The translations under genes were made by a program, and so were the position numbers. From NCBI GenBank assembly GCA_016709385.1, contig JADJMW010000022.1, positions 124,001 to 188,000 of the forward strand: a DNA stretch of 64,000 nucleotides, written 5' to 3'. Source of the DNA: Candidatus Rubrivivax defluviihabitans. GTDB taxonomy: Bacteria; Pseudomonadota; Gammaproteobacteria; Burkholderiales; Burkholderiaceae_C. Below are positions 15,777 to 24,815 of the stretch, piece after piece (position 1 is the first letter of the stretch; each line of letters begins with the position of its first letter). The notes below the pieces were generated by a model. The model was not told the DNA's origin, ran no database searches, and saw only the letters and a list, made by a program, of their open reading frames with translations.

Positions 15777-17038
15777 CGGCGAGGTTCTACGTCGTCGGCG
15801 GCGCCGTGCGCGACGCGCTGCTGGGCACGCCCTCCAGCGACCGCGACTGGGTCGCCGTGGGCGCCACACCCGATGAACTGCTGGCCCAGGGCTACAAGCC
15901 GGTGGGCAAGGATTTCCCGGTCTTCATCCATCCGCGCACCGGCGAGGAAGTGGCATTGGCGCGCACCGAGCGCAAGACCGCGCCGGGCTACCACGGCTTC
16001 CTGTTCCACGCCGCGCCCGAGGTCACGCTGGAACAGGACCTGGCGCGGCGCGACCTCACCATCAACGCCATCGCGCAGGCCGAGGACGGCGCGCTGATCG
16101 ACCCCTTCGGCGGCCGGCTCGACATCGAGGCCCGCGTGCTGCGGCACGTGTCGGACGCTTTCGTCGAAGACCCGGTGCGGCTGCTGCGCCTGGCGCGGCT
16201 GGCGGCGCGGCTGGTCGACTTCACCGTGGCCCCCGAGACCATGGCGCTGCTGCGGCGCATGGTGGCCGCCGGTGAGGTCGACGCGCTGGTGCCCGAACGC
16301 GTGTGGCAGGAACTGGCGCGCGGGCTGATGAGCGCGCGACCCAGCCGCATGTTCACGCTGCTGCGCGAGTGCGGCGCGCTGGCGCGGCTGCTGCCCGAGG
16401 TGGACCGCCTGTGGGGCGTGCCGCAGCCGCCCGAGCACCACCCGGAAATCGATACCGGCGTGCACCTGATGCTGGTGCTGGACCAGTGCGCGCGGCTGGC
16501 GGCACCGCTGCCGGTGCGCTGGGCGGCGCTGGTGCACGACCTGGGCAAGGGCACCACGCCGCCCGAACAATGGCCGCGCCACCTGGGCCACGAAGGCCGC
16601 AGCGCGGTACTGGCACGCCGGCTGGCCGATCGCCTGCGCGTGCCCACCGACTGCCGCGAACTGGCCGACGTGGTGGCGCGCGAACACGGCAACGTGCACC
16701 GCAGCACCGGCCTGGACGCCGCGGCCGTGCTGCGCCTGTTCGAGCGCTGCGACGCGCTGCGCCGGCCGGCGCGTTTCGCACAAGTCCTGCAGGCCTGCGA
16801 ATGCGACTCGCGCGGCCGCAGCGGGCGCGAGCACGAGCCCTATGCGCCGGCGCTGCGCCTGCCGCCGCTGCTGCAGGCGGCGCTGGCGGTGGACACGGCC
16901 GCGGTGGCGGCCGAGGCCGTGGCGCGCGGTCGCACGGGACCGGCCATCGGCGAGGCGGTGCACGCCGCGCGCCAGGCGGCGGTGTCGGCCGCGATTGCAA
17001 GCATTGGCAGCGTTGGGAGCGTGGGCAACAGCGCTTAG
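15773..17038 (+). CDS. cca: CCA-adding tRNA nucleotidyltransferase (multifunctional, with HD domain)
   Basis: Cca builds or repairs the 3' CCA end of tRNA. The 421-residue protein has the class II head motif FYVVGGAVRDALLG, the DRDWVAVG metal site, RRDLTINAIA, and RLLRLARLAARL. An HD phosphohydrolase motif, VHDLGKG with H255 and D256, shows that this is the long gamma/beta-proteobacterial form with extra phosphatase/phosphodiesterase activity. Start and GST stop overlap by four bases. Confidence 0.95.
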   Translation: MTARFYVVGGAVRDALLGTPSSDRDWVAVGATPDELLAQGYKPVGKDFPVFIHPRTGEEVALARTERKTAPGYHGFLFHAAPEVTLEQDLARRDLTINAIAQAEDGALIDPFGGRLDIEARVLRHVSDAFVEDPVRLLRLARLAARLVDFTVAPETMALLRRMVAAGEVDALVPERVWQELARGLMSARPSRMFTLLRECGALARLLPEVDRLWGVPQPPEHHPEIDTGVHLMLVLDQCARLAAPLPVRWAALVHDLGKGTTPPEQWPRHLGHEGRSAVLARRLADRLRVPTDCRELADVVAREHGNVHRSTGLDAAAVLRLFERCDALRRPARFAQVLQACECDSRGRSGREHEPYAPALRLPPLLQAALAVDTAAVAAEAVARGRTGPAIGEAVHAARQAAVSAAIASIGSVGSVGNSA

Positions 17039-17068
17039 CCGCCGGCCCACGCGCACGCCGCGTGGCGG

Positions 17069-17260
17069 TCAGATCAGCTGGCCGATCCCCATCGCCAGCA
17101 GGCTGAGCACCAGCGAACTGGCCAGCGGCACGTACCAGTCGCGGCCGCCGAGGCGGAAGCTGAAGTCGCCCGGCAGCTTGCCCAGTCCGATCCGGCGCAG
17201 CCAGGCCGCGAGGCCGTTGAAGACCAGGAAGGCGAGCAGGAAGACCAGCAGCCAGCGCAT
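17069..17260 (-). CDS. DUF2905 small membrane protein
   Basis: A 63-residue protein with an N-terminal helix (LLVFLLAFLVFNGLAAWL), the central IGLGKLPGDFSFRLGG motif typical of DUF2905, and a second C-terminal helix. Function unknown. It lies 6 bp downstream of the MidA-like methyltransferase gene and is probably co-transcribed with it; it converges on cca. Confidence 0.88.
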   Translation of the reverse strand: MRWLLVFLLAFLVFNGLAAWLRRIGLGKLPGDFSFRLGGRDWYVPLASSLVLSLLAMGIGQLI

Positions 17261-17266
17261 CGCGGG

Positions 17267-18373
17267 CTACAGCGTGTGGCTGCGGTCGCCCGCGCTGAAA
17301 CCGATGGCGTCGAACTGCACACCGCGGGCCAGGCCGATGACCTTGAACAGCTCGCCCATCTCGTGCTCGGCCAGCAGCTTCTGCGCCGCGGCCGTGGTGC
17401 GGACATCGGCGCCCTGCAGCAGCTCGAGCAGGCCGCAGTTGAGCAGGAAGCGCGCCTGCGAGGTGTAGCCCAGCACGTCGAGCCCGGCGTCCTGCGCCGC
17501 CAGCGCAATGCCGCTGAAGTCGACATGTGCCGTGATGTCCTTGGCTCCCACGTCCACCAGCGGGTCGGTATCGGCGCGGTGCGCGCGGTGGCACATCAGC
17601 GTACCGCCGCTGCGCTGCGGGTGGTAGTACTCGGCCTCGGGGAAGCCGTAGTCGATGAAGAAGGCGGCGCCGCGCCGCAAGCGCCCGGCCAGGGTGCGAA
17701 TGAAGGCCTCGGCCTGCGGGTGGATCTCGGTTACCGTGCCGGGCGCGAAGGGGCCGGCGGTCGGCGGCCGCAGCACGGTGGCGCGGTCGGACCAGGCGAA
17801 AGCCGCACCCCGGGCGGCCACGCCGCGCTCGAACCACTGTTCGCCGTCCCAGCGCAGCAACTGCACCGGCATCGCGTCGAGCACCTCGTTGCCGACGACC
17901 ACGCCGTGCAGGGCTTCGGGCCAGGTGTCGAGCCAGCGCACACGTTCGCCGAAAGCGGCCAGCCGTTCGGCCTGCCGTTGGCGCAGGGTGCCGGACAGGT
18001 CGACGATCGAATACCGGCGCACGCGTTCGCCCAGGCTGCCCAGCAACTGCGCCGCCAGCGCGCCCGAACCGGCGCCGAATTCAAAGATTTCGTCGGCCTG
18101 CGCGGCTCGCAACGCCTGCGTCACCTGGCGCGCCAGCGCCTGACCGAACAGCGGCGTGAGTTCGGGTGCGGTGACGAAGTCGCTGCCTGAAGCCGGCATG
18201 GCGCCGAAAAGCCGCTGGCCGCTGGCGTAGTAGCCCAGTCCGGGCTCGTACAAGGCCATGGCCATGAAGCGGTCGAAGGACAGCCAGCCGCCGGCCGCCG
18301 CGATGGCCGCGAGCAGGCGCGTAGTGAGGTGCGCCGATAAACTCTCCGCCTCGGCGTGAATCATCCGCCTCAT
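17267..18373 (-). CDS. SAM-dependent methyltransferase, MidA/NDUFAF7 family
   Basis: A 368-residue class I methyltransferase of the family whose mitochondrial member NDUFAF7 methylates an arginine of complex I. Seen are GGWLSFDRFMAMALYEPGLG, the SAM-binding EFGAGSGALAAQLL, and GNEVLDAMPVQLL. The bacterial target is not known. I take the ATG at 18373; an upstream frame is open but lies beyond the divergent start of the SDR gene. The two divergent genes share a 10-bp gap, so their promoters must overlap the coding ends. Confidence 0.88.
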   Translation of the reverse strand: MRRMIHAEAESLSAHLTTRLLAAIAAAGGWLSFDRFMAMALYEPGLGYYASGQRLFGAMPASGSDFVTAPELTPLFGQALARQVTQALRAAQADEIFEFGAGSGALAAQLLGSLGERVRRYSIVDLSGTLRQRQAERLAAFGERVRWLDTWPEALHGVVVGNEVLDAMPVQLLRWDGEQWFERGVAARGAAFAWSDRATVLRPPTAGPFAPGTVTEIHPQAEAFIRTLAGRLRRGAAFFIDYGFPEAEYYHPQRSGGTLMCHRAHRADTDPLVDVGAKDITAHVDFSGIALAAQDAGLDVLGYTSQARFLLNCGLLELLQGADVRTTAAAQKLLAEHEMGELFKVIGLARGVQFDAIGFSAGDRSHTL

Positions 18374-18383
18374 TGTAGGAAGC

Positions 18384-19193
18384 ATGTCCCAGCCCCCTGA
18401 TTCACGCCCGGTCGTGCTCGTCACCGGCAGCGCGCAACGCATCGGACGCGAGATCGCGCTGGAACTGGCTGCGCACGGCTGGCAGGTGGCCGTGCATTAC
18501 CGGCGTTCGGCGGCCGAGGCCGACGAGACCGTGGCCGCCGTGCGGCAGGCGGGCGGCCGCGCCCTCGCCTTCGCTGCCGACCTGGCCGAAGAAGCGGCCT
18601 GCCAGGCACTGGTGCCGGCCGTGCAGGCGGCGTTCGGCCGCATCGACGCCGTCGTCAACAACGCCTCGCTGTTCGAATACGACAGCGTCGAAGACTTCAG
18701 CTTCGCGGCCATGGACCGCCACTGGCGCGCGAATGTCGCACCCGCCGTCGTGCTGGCGCGTGCGCTGCATGGCTGCGTCACGGCGCCGGGGGCGCCTGTC
18801 GGCGCCGGTGTCGTGGTCAACCTGCTCGACCAGAAGCTCTGGAACCCCAACCCCGACTATCTTTCGTACACGCTGTCCAAGGCTGCGCTCGAAGCCGCCA
18901 CGACGTTGCTGGCGCAGGCCCTGGCGCCGCGCGTGCGCGTGTGCGGCGTGGCACCGGGCGTCACGCTGCTGTCGGGCGCGATGAGCGGCGACGAATTCAA
19001 TGCCTCGCACCGCATGACGCCGCTGCAGCGCAGCTCCACCCCGCACGACGTGGCGCGCACGGTTCGCTTCCTGCTCGAATCGCCCGCCATCACCGGCACC
19101 ACGCTGCTGGTCGACGGCGGCCAGCACCTGCAGGCCCAGCCGCGCGACGTGATGTTCCTGGCCCGCGAAACCCCCGCACCGAAAGCCCCCTGA
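18384..19193 (+). CDS. SDR oxidoreductase, FolM-like pteridine/dihydromonapterin reductase
   Basis: A 269-residue short-chain dehydrogenase. VTGSAQRIGREIALELA is the NAD(P)H site in its TGxxRRIG-like form seen in FolM and pteridine reductases; NNAS, and the catalytic Y..K in YLSYTLSKAALE follow, with a PG at the C-terminal GVAPGVTL. The next gene, overlapping by one base, is folB, which supports a role in reduced pterin formation. The exact substrate is inference. Confidence 0.85.
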   Translation: MSQPPDSRPVVLVTGSAQRIGREIALELAAHGWQVAVHYRRSAAEADETVAAVRQAGGRALAFAADLAEEAACQALVPAVQAAFGRIDAVVNNASLFEYDSVEDFSFAAMDRHWRANVAPAVVLARALHGCVTAPGAPVGAGVVVNLLDQKLWNPNPDYLSYTLSKAALEAATTLLAQALAPRVRVCGVAPGVTLLSGAMSGDEFNASHRMTPLQRSSTPHDVARTVRFLLESPAITGTTLLVDGGQHLQAQPRDVMFLARETPAPKAP

Positions 19194-19594
19194 TGCAAAG
19201 CCTGATCAACCACCCGCGCCTGATGGACTGCCGCCGCCTGTTCCTGCGGGACTACGAGGTTTGGATCAATATCGGCGTGCACGATTTCGAAAAGAAGGGC
19301 GAGCAGCGCGTGCTCATCAACGTGGACCTTTACGTGCCGCTGGCGGTGTCCACGCCCAAGGCCGACAAGCTGGAGGAGGTGGTGGACTACGACTTCATCC
19401 GCCGCACGGTGATGGAGCGCGTGGCGCAGGGCCACATCCACCTGCAGGAGACGCTGGCCGACGACCTGCTGGCGCGGGTGCTGGCGCACCCGCGCGTGCG
19501 CGCCGCCCGCGTGGCGACCGAGAAACCCGACGTCTACCCCGACTGCGACGCCGTGGGCTGCGAGGTCTTCGGCATCAAGGAGGGCCGCTTGTGA
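19193..19594 (+). CDS. folB: Dihydroneopterin aldolase
   Basis: FolB makes 6-hydroxymethyl-dihydropterin from dihydroneopterin in folate synthesis. The 133-residue protein shows GVHDFEKKGEQRVLINVDL, the pterin-binding VVDYDFIRRTV and the catalytic lysine in ATEKPDV. The N-terminus LINHPRLMDCRRLFLRDYEV is about ten residues longer than in E. coli, as is common in Burkholderiales. It overlaps the reductase by one base and ttcA by four. Confidence 0.92.
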   Translation: MQSLINHPRLMDCRRLFLRDYEVWINIGVHDFEKKGEQRVLINVDLYVPLAVSTPKADKLEEVVDYDFIRRTVMERVAQGHIHLQETLADDLLARVLAHPRVRAARVATEKPDVYPDCDAVGCEVFGIKEGRL

Positions 19595-20550
19595 ATACCG
19601 TCGCCGAACCTGCGCTGGCGGCAGCCGCGGCCAGCGCCGCAAGACCGACCGACCCGCGCAAGGCCGTCTTCGAGGCCAACAAGCTGAGCAAGCGGCTGCA
19701 CCGACAGGTGGGCCAGGCCATCGGCGACTACAAGATGATCGAGGCCGGCGACAAGGTCATGGTCTGCCTGTCCGGCGGCAAGGACAGCCATGCGCTGCTC
19801 GACCTCCTGATCAGCCTGCGCGAGCGCGCCCCGGTGCCCTTCGAACTGGTGGCCGTGAACCTGGACCAGAAGCAGCCCGGTTTCCCCGCGCACGTGCTGC
19901 CGGAGTATCTGCGGCGCCGCGGCGTGCCCTTCCACATCGAGAACCAGGACACCTACTCGGTGGTGAAGAAGCTGGTGCCCGAGGGCGCGACGATGTGCAG
20001 CCTGTGCTCGCGGCTGCGCCGCGGCGTGCTGTACCGCGTGGCGCGCGAGCTGGGCGCGACCAAGATCGCCCTGGGCCACCACCGCGACGACATGGTGGTG
20101 ACGCTGCTCATCAACATGTTCTTCGGCGGCCGCCTGAAGAGCATGCCGCCCAAGCTGGTCAGCGACGACGGCCGCCATGTCGTCATCCGCCCGCTGGCCT
20201 ACGTGGCCGAAACCGACCTGCAGCGCTGGGCCGAGCACCGGCAATTCCCCATCATCCCGTGCACGCTTTGCGGCAGCCAGAACGACCTGCAGCGCGTGCA
20301 GGTGAAGGCGATGCTGCACGAATGGGAACGCCAGTACCCGGGCCGCAGCGACAACATGCTGCGCGCCATGGCGCACGTGACGCGTTCGCACCTGCTGGAC
20401 CGGAACCTCTACCCTTTCGAAAGCCTCCAAGCCACGGGCGTGCCCGATGCGGCGGGTGACAAGGCATTCGACGATGATTCCTGTGCCGACACGACGCGTG
20501 TTCAAAGCGTGGCGCTGCACTTTGAGCGCAACCCCGATGTGGAGGACTGA
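19591..20550 (+). CDS. ttcA: tRNA 2-thiocytidine synthetase
   Basis: TtcA puts sulfur on cytidine 32 of certain tRNAs. The 319-residue protein has the PP-loop ATPase motif LSGGKDSHALL, the cluster-binding pairs CSLCSRLRRG and CTLCGS (Fe-S and tRNA site), and ALGHHRDD. The start is a GTG at 19591 that overlaps the folB stop (GTGA). An extension after LYPFESL of about 30 residues ends the protein. Confidence 0.95.
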   Translation: MNTVAEPALAAAAASAARPTDPRKAVFEANKLSKRLHRQVGQAIGDYKMIEAGDKVMVCLSGGKDSHALLDLLISLRERAPVPFELVAVNLDQKQPGFPAHVLPEYLRRRGVPFHIENQDTYSVVKKLVPEGATMCSLCSRLRRGVLYRVARELGATKIALGHHRDDMVVTLLINMFFGGRLKSMPPKLVSDDGRHVVIRPLAYVAETDLQRWAEHRQFPIIPCTLCGSQNDLQRVQVKAMLHEWERQYPGRSDNMLRAMAHVTRSHLLDRNLYPFESLQATGVPDAAGDKAFDDDSCADTTRVQSVALHFERNPDVED

Positions 20551-20553
20551 AGC

Positions 20554-21150
20554 ATGAAATCGCGCCTTGCCTGGCTGGCTTTGGCCGGCATGTTGCTGCT
20601 GGCGGGTTGCGCGGCGTTCGACAGCCTCACCGTCTATGTATCGAGCACGGGCGACTGGCCGGCGGAACGCAAGCCCGGCAGCTTCGCCTTCGAGCGCCTG
20701 CCTTCGCAGCAGGCGCAGGCCGAAGACACCGCCGCGCTGGAGGCCGCGGCCCTGGGTGCCCTGCTCAAGGCCGGCTTCGCGCCGGTGGCGCCCGGGCAGG
20801 AACCCGAGGTACTGGTGCAGGTGGGCGCGCGCGACCGCCTGATCGGCGTGCAGGTCTGGGACGACCCGCTGTGGTGGCGTGGCGGCTTCGGCAGCTGGCG
20901 CTACGGCCCCTGGATGGGACCGTATTGGGGCTGGTCGGGCTGGTACCAGACGCCGCGCTACGAACGCGAGGTGGCGCTGCTGATCCGTGCGCGCGGCGAT
21001 GGCCGGCCCTTGTTCGAGACCCGCGCCGCCAGCGAGGGGAATTCCGCACCGGGGCCGCGTGCGCTGGCGGCCATGTACGACGCGGCGCTGATGGATTTTC
21101 CGCGCCTGGGCCTGAACCCGCGCCGCGTGGTGGTCCCTTTGCCCGAATAG
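20554..21150 (+). CDS. DUF4136 lipoprotein
   Basis: A 198-residue lipoprotein. The signal sequence ends LLLAGC with lipidated C19. The body has the DUF4136 pattern: TGDWPAERKPGSFAFERLPS near the start, then a W/G/Y-rich stretch (WWRGGFGSWRYGPWMG) and an RYEREVALLI..GRPLFETRA half. It follows ttcA by 3 bp and is probably in the same transcript. Function unknown; outer-membrane location is inferred from the lipobox. Confidence 0.88.
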   Translation: MKSRLAWLALAGMLLLAGCAAFDSLTVYVSSTGDWPAERKPGSFAFERLPSQQAQAEDTAALEAAALGALLKAGFAPVAPGQEPEVLVQVGARDRLIGVQVWDDPLWWRGGFGSWRYGPWMGPYWGWSGWYQTPRYEREVALLIRARGDGRPLFETRAASEGNSAPGPRALAAMYDAALMDFPRLGLNPRRVVVPLPE

Positions 21151-21183
21151 ACCGCTGCAGCCGCTGCCGCCGCCCCAACCGTT

Positions 21184-22050
21184 TCAACCCGGCGTCGCAG
21201 CCAGCGCGCGGAAGTCGTCGGCCCAGCCCTTGAATGTGTCGCGCGCCTTGCGTCGCTGCTCTGGCGTGGTGGCGTTGTGGATGCGCGCCGCGAACTGGCA
21301 GTTGTACTCGGCCAACCGCAACTGGTAGGCGCGGTAGTCGGGGTCGGGGGAACGCTCGATGCGCAGCGCCAGCGTACGCAGGCCGGCCAGGCGCCGGTCG
21401 CGGTCGGCGCCGGTGGTCACGAGTTCACGCAGGATCGCCAGCGTGTCGCGCTGGCGGCGCTCGCGGTCGGCCAGCCAGCGTTCGGGGTCGAACGGCGAGG
21501 CCGCCACGCCGGCGGCGATGACCCGCGTCTGCGCCGGTTCCAGCCGGCCGTACACGCGCTCGATGCGATCCACCGTGCGCTTGACCGACTCGCGCTGGCG
21601 CACCGCCGGGTCGGGCTGCAGGAAGTCGCTGCGCATCTCGTCGTTGCCCTTGGCATAACGCTGCTCGATGTGGCGCAACTGCGCCTCGCCCAGGGTGGGC
21701 ACCAGATCGGCCGCGATCTCGACGGCGCGGTCCAGCGCCGGGTTCAGCGCGCCGCGCATGCGGGCCTGCCAGCCGCAGGCCTGCGCCGCCGTCACGGGTT
21801 CCAGCACGTCCTGGGCCGCAGCGTCGAGCAGGCCGGCATAAGCCGGCAGTTGGGTGGCGCGGTGCCATTCGAACCAGCGGTCGATGCCCTGCTGCGCCAG
21901 CGGCGCGTTCTCACGGCTGAAGTCCACATAACCGTCGAGCCACCACCAAGCCAGCAGCGGGCCGCTGCCGTAGCCCAGGCGCACCGAACTGCAGCCGGCC
22001 AGCAGCACCAGCAACCCGATAATCGCGCTTTTGAGCAGAGACAACCGCAT
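21184..22050 (-). CDS. DUF6279-family lipoprotein
   Basis: A 288-residue lipoprotein with lipobox LVLLAGC (C20), then SSVRLGYGSGPLLAWWWLDGY and a helical body with YNCQFAARIHNATTPEQR near the end. Such proteins are named DUF6279 and have no known role. The start I prefer is ATG at 22050-22048, whose first two bases are also the first two of glmU on the other strand, so no intergenic space exists between the two genes. Confidence 0.8.
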   Translation of the reverse strand: MRLSLLKSAIIGLLVLLAGCSSVRLGYGSGPLLAWWWLDGYVDFSRENAPLAQQGIDRWFEWHRATQLPAYAGLLDAAAQDVLEPVTAAQACGWQARMRGALNPALDRAVEIAADLVPTLGEAQLRHIEQRYAKGNDEMRSDFLQPDPAVRQRESVKRTVDRIERVYGRLEPAQTRVIAAGVAASPFDPERWLADRERRQRDTLAILRELVTTGADRDRRLAGLRTLALRIERSPDPDYRAYQLRLAEYNCQFAARIHNATTPEQRRKARDTFKGWADDFRALAATPG

Positions 22051-23434
22051 GGCACTCAACGTCGTGATCATGGCCGCGGGCAAGGGCACCCGCATGAAGT
22101 CGGCGTTGCCGAAGGTGCTGCACAAACTGGCCGGACGAAGCCTATTGCAGCATGTTCTGGCCACCGCCGCGCAGGTGGGGCATCAGGCGGGGCGGGTGCG
22201 CACCGTGGTCGTCACCGGCCACGGGGCCGAACAGGTGGAGGCAGATGCCGCGGCCAGTGGTGCGGTCTTCGTGCGCCAGATGCCGCAGCTGGGCACCGGC
22301 CACGCCGTGCAGCAGGCGGTGCCGGCGCTGGACCCCGGCCACGCGGTCACGCTCATTCTCAACGGCGACGTGCCGTTGATCCGCCCCGAGACCGCGCTGG
22401 CGCTGGTGCAGGCCTGCGGCGGCACGAAGCTGGCGCTGCTGACCATCGAACTGCCCGACGCCACCGGCTACGGCCGCATCGTGCGCGAAGGTGAACAGGT
22501 GCGCGCCATCGTCGAGCACAAGGACGCCAGCCCCGCGCAGCGCGCCATCCGCGAGGTCTACACCGGCATGATGGCCGCGCCCACCGCGCTGCTCGCGCGC
22601 TGGGTGATGGCGCTGAAGAACGACAACGTGCAGCGCGAGTACTACCTCACCGACATCGTGGCCATGGCCGTGGCCGAGGGTGTGCCGGTGGTGGCCACCG
22701 GCGCGCCCAGCGAAACCGAGGTGCTGGGCGTGAACAGCCCCGTGCAGCTGGCCGACCTGGAGCGGCGCCACCAGCGCGCGGTGGCCGAGTCGCTGATGGA
22801 AGCCGGCGTGCGCCTGGCCGACCCGGCGCGGCTGGACGTGCGCGGCGAACTCAGCTGCGGCAGCGACGTGGAGATCGACGTCAACTGCATCTTCGAAGGC
22901 CAGGTGGCGCTGGGCGACGGCGTGCGCATCGGCGCGAACTGCATCGTGCGCGACGCCAGCATCGGCGCCGGCGCGGTGATCCATCCCTTCACGCACATCG
23001 AAGGCGCCAGCGTCGGTGCCGGTGCACTGGTGGGGCCTTATGCACGACTGCGCCCGGGCGCCGACCTCGGCGAGGAAGTGCACATCGGCAATTTCGTCGA
23101 GGTGAAGAATTCCACGCTCGCCCGCGGGGCCAAGGCCAACCACCTGGCCTACCTGGGCGATGCCACGGTGGGCGAGCGTGTGAATTTCGGCGCCGGCAGC
23201 ATCACCGCCAACTACGACGGCGCCAACAAGCACCGCACCGTGATCGGCAGCGACGTGCACGTGGGCAGCAATTGCGTGCTGGTGGCGCCGGTGACGCTGG
23301 GCGACGGCGCCACCATCGGCGGCGGTTCGACCATCGCCAAGCCGGCCCCGGCCGGGCAACTGACGGTGGCGCGTGCGCGCCAGGTCACTCTCCCGGGCTG
23401 GCAGCGGCCGCGCAAGACCACCGGCAAGGCTTGA
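22049..23434 (+). CDS. glmU: Bifunctional UDP-GlcNAc pyrophosphorylase / GlcN-1-P acetyltransferase
   Basis: GlmU makes UDP-GlcNAc for peptidoglycan and LPS. The 461-residue protein has the uridyltransferase motif IMAAGKGTRMKSALPKVLH (residues 7-25), then a left-handed beta-helix with hexapeptide repeats (GDGVRIGANC, IGAGAVIHPF) and the acetyltransferase region RLRPGADL..HIGNFVEVKN. The ATG at 22049 lacks a good Shine-Dalgarno; a TTG at 22031 in frame is an alternative. Its promoter must lie within the divergent lipoprotein gene. Confidence 0.97.
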   Translation: MALNVVIMAAGKGTRMKSALPKVLHKLAGRSLLQHVLATAAQVGHQAGRVRTVVVTGHGAEQVEADAAASGAVFVRQMPQLGTGHAVQQAVPALDPGHAVTLILNGDVPLIRPETALALVQACGGTKLALLTIELPDATGYGRIVREGEQVRAIVEHKDASPAQRAIREVYTGMMAAPTALLARWVMALKNDNVQREYYLTDIVAMAVAEGVPVVATGAPSETEVLGVNSPVQLADLERRHQRAVAESLMEAGVRLADPARLDVRGELSCGSDVEIDVNCIFEGQVALGDGVRIGANCIVRDASIGAGAVIHPFTHIEGASVGAGALVGPYARLRPGADLGEEVHIGNFVEVKNSTLARGAKANHLAYLGDATVGERVNFGAGSITANYDGANKHRTVIGSDVHVGSNCVLVAPVTLGDGATIGGGSTIAKPAPAGQLTVARARQVTLPGWQRPRKTTGKA

Positions 23435-23476
23435 GCGCAGGCCGGGCGCACGCGGGCATCGAACGAACCCGCGCCT

Positions 23477-24337
23477 TCAGCGCGCGCTGCCCGCCTCGAA
23501 CACGCTGGCCGCCAGGCACAGGTCTTCCCAGGACTTGGCCTTCTCGTGCGGGCTGCGCAGCAGGTAGGCGGGGTGGTAGCTCACGATCACGGGCACGCTT
23601 TCGTAGTGGTGCACGCGGCCGCGCAGCTTGCCGATGGGTTCTTCGCTGCGCAGCAAGGCCTGCACCGCGAAGCGCCCCAGGGCCAGGATCAGGCGCGGCC
23701 TGAGCAGTTCCACCTGGCGCACCAGGAAGGGCTCGCACGAAGCCAGTTCCTCGGCGCCGGGGTTGCGGTTGCGCGGTGGCCGGCATTTCAGCGTATTGGC
23801 GATGTAGACGCGCTGCTCGGGACGCTGCGGGCCGTCTGCGGCGCGCGTGAGCCCCAGCGCGGCCAGCATGCGGTCGAGCAACTGGCCGGCGGCGCCGACG
23901 AAGGGTTCGCCCTGCTCGTCTTCCTGCTCCCCCGGCGCCTCGCCCACCAGCAGCCACTGCGCCTGCGGGTGGCCGGTGCCGAAGACGGTCTGCTTGCGGC
24001 TCTGGCACAGGCTGCAGGCCCGGCAGTCGGCCACGGCCTGGCGCAGCGCCGGCCAGTCCAGAGTGCTCACATCCGCGCGGCCAGAAGCCGCGCGGGCGGG
24101 CTGCACCGGCGGCACGGCAGCCGGCGGTGCCGCGGCCGACGGCGCGGCTGGGCGTGGGGTCGGGGCACGGGCCGCCGTCGTGGCCGGCGGCATCTCTGGC
24201 CGCTCGTCCGTAGCGACCGCCGTGGTCGTGGTCGGCGCCTCGGGCGCGCCCGCCACCACCGACGGTGCCTCTGGCGGCGCCCACAGTCGCAGCCCCATGC
24301 CACGCAGCAAGGCCGCCTGCCGCTCAGTCCACGGCAT
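23477..24337 (-). CDS. Type 4 uracil-DNA glycosylase (4Fe-4S)
   Basis: A 286-residue family 4 UDG that removes uracil from DNA. After an alanine/proline/threonine-rich linker (about residues 25-90) comes the Fe-S domain: CRACSLC, with the further cysteines in LKCRPPRNRNPG and ASCEPFL, and the catalytic GEAPGEQEDEQGEPFVG. HPAYLLRSP is the second active-site loop. It overlaps rimI by 14 bp. The N-terminal 20 residues (ALLRGMGLRLW) are a conserved beta-proteobacterial feature. Confidence 0.93.
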   Translation of the reverse strand: MPWTERQAALLRGMGLRLWAPPEAPSVVAGAPEAPTTTTAVATDERPEMPPATTAARAPTPRPAAPSAAAPPAAVPPVQPARAASGRADVSTLDWPALRQAVADCRACSLCQSRKQTVFGTGHPQAQWLLVGEAPGEQEDEQGEPFVGAAGQLLDRMLAALGLTRAADGPQRPEQRVYIANTLKCRPPRNRNPGAEELASCEPFLVRQVELLRPRLILALGRFAVQALLRSEEPIGKLRGRVHHYESVPVIVSYHPAYLLRSPHEKAKSWEDLCLAASVFEAGSAR

Positions 24338-24815
24338 CCGGCCCCCGTTCGATGAGCGCCAGGCGCATCACCACGGCGTCTTCGCGTCGCCCCGCGGCGG
24401 GGTAATAGCCGCGCCGCAGTCCGACTTCGGCAAAACCGCGGCGGGCGTACAGCGCGCGCGCACGATGGTTGCTCCGGCGCACCTCCAGCCACAGCTCGGC
24501 CAGCCGCTGCTCCCGGCCATGGGCCACCACCGCCTCCAGCAGCGCCGAACCGTGGCCGCGGCCCTGCCACCCAGGCGCCACGGTGACGTTGAGCAGGTGA
24601 AGTTCGTCGACGCCGGGCATGGCCACGAAATAGCCCACCACACCGGCGTTCTGGTCCTCGAGCACTTCGGCCAGGTGGCCGGCGGCCAGCGTATCGATGA
24701 AATTGCCCCGGCTCCAGGGCCAGCCGTAGGCGCTGGCCTCGATGGCGAGCACGGCGTCCAGGTCACTCAGCGTCATGGCCCGACGCCATGGCGGCGGTTG
24801 CAGCAGCGCATTCAT
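24324..24815 (-). CDS. rimI: [Ribosomal protein S18]-alanine N-acetyltransferase
   Basis: A 163-residue GNAT enzyme. Motifs are MTLSDLDAVLAIEASAYGWPWS at the substrate site (RimI-type), VGYFV, the acetyl-CoA loop GWQGRGHGSALL and the NHRARALYARRGF helix. Position between tsaB and the uracil-DNA glycosylase is the classical order. The ATG at 24815 overlaps the tsaB stop by four bases. Confidence 0.92.
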   Translation of the reverse strand: MNALLQPPPWRRAMTLSDLDAVLAIEASAYGWPWSRGNFIDTLAAGHLAEVLEDQNAGVVGYFVAMPGVDELHLLNVTVAPGWQGRGHGSALLEAVVAHGREQRLAELWLEVRRSNHRARALYARRGFAEVGLRRGYYPAAGRREDAVVMRLALIERGPDAVD

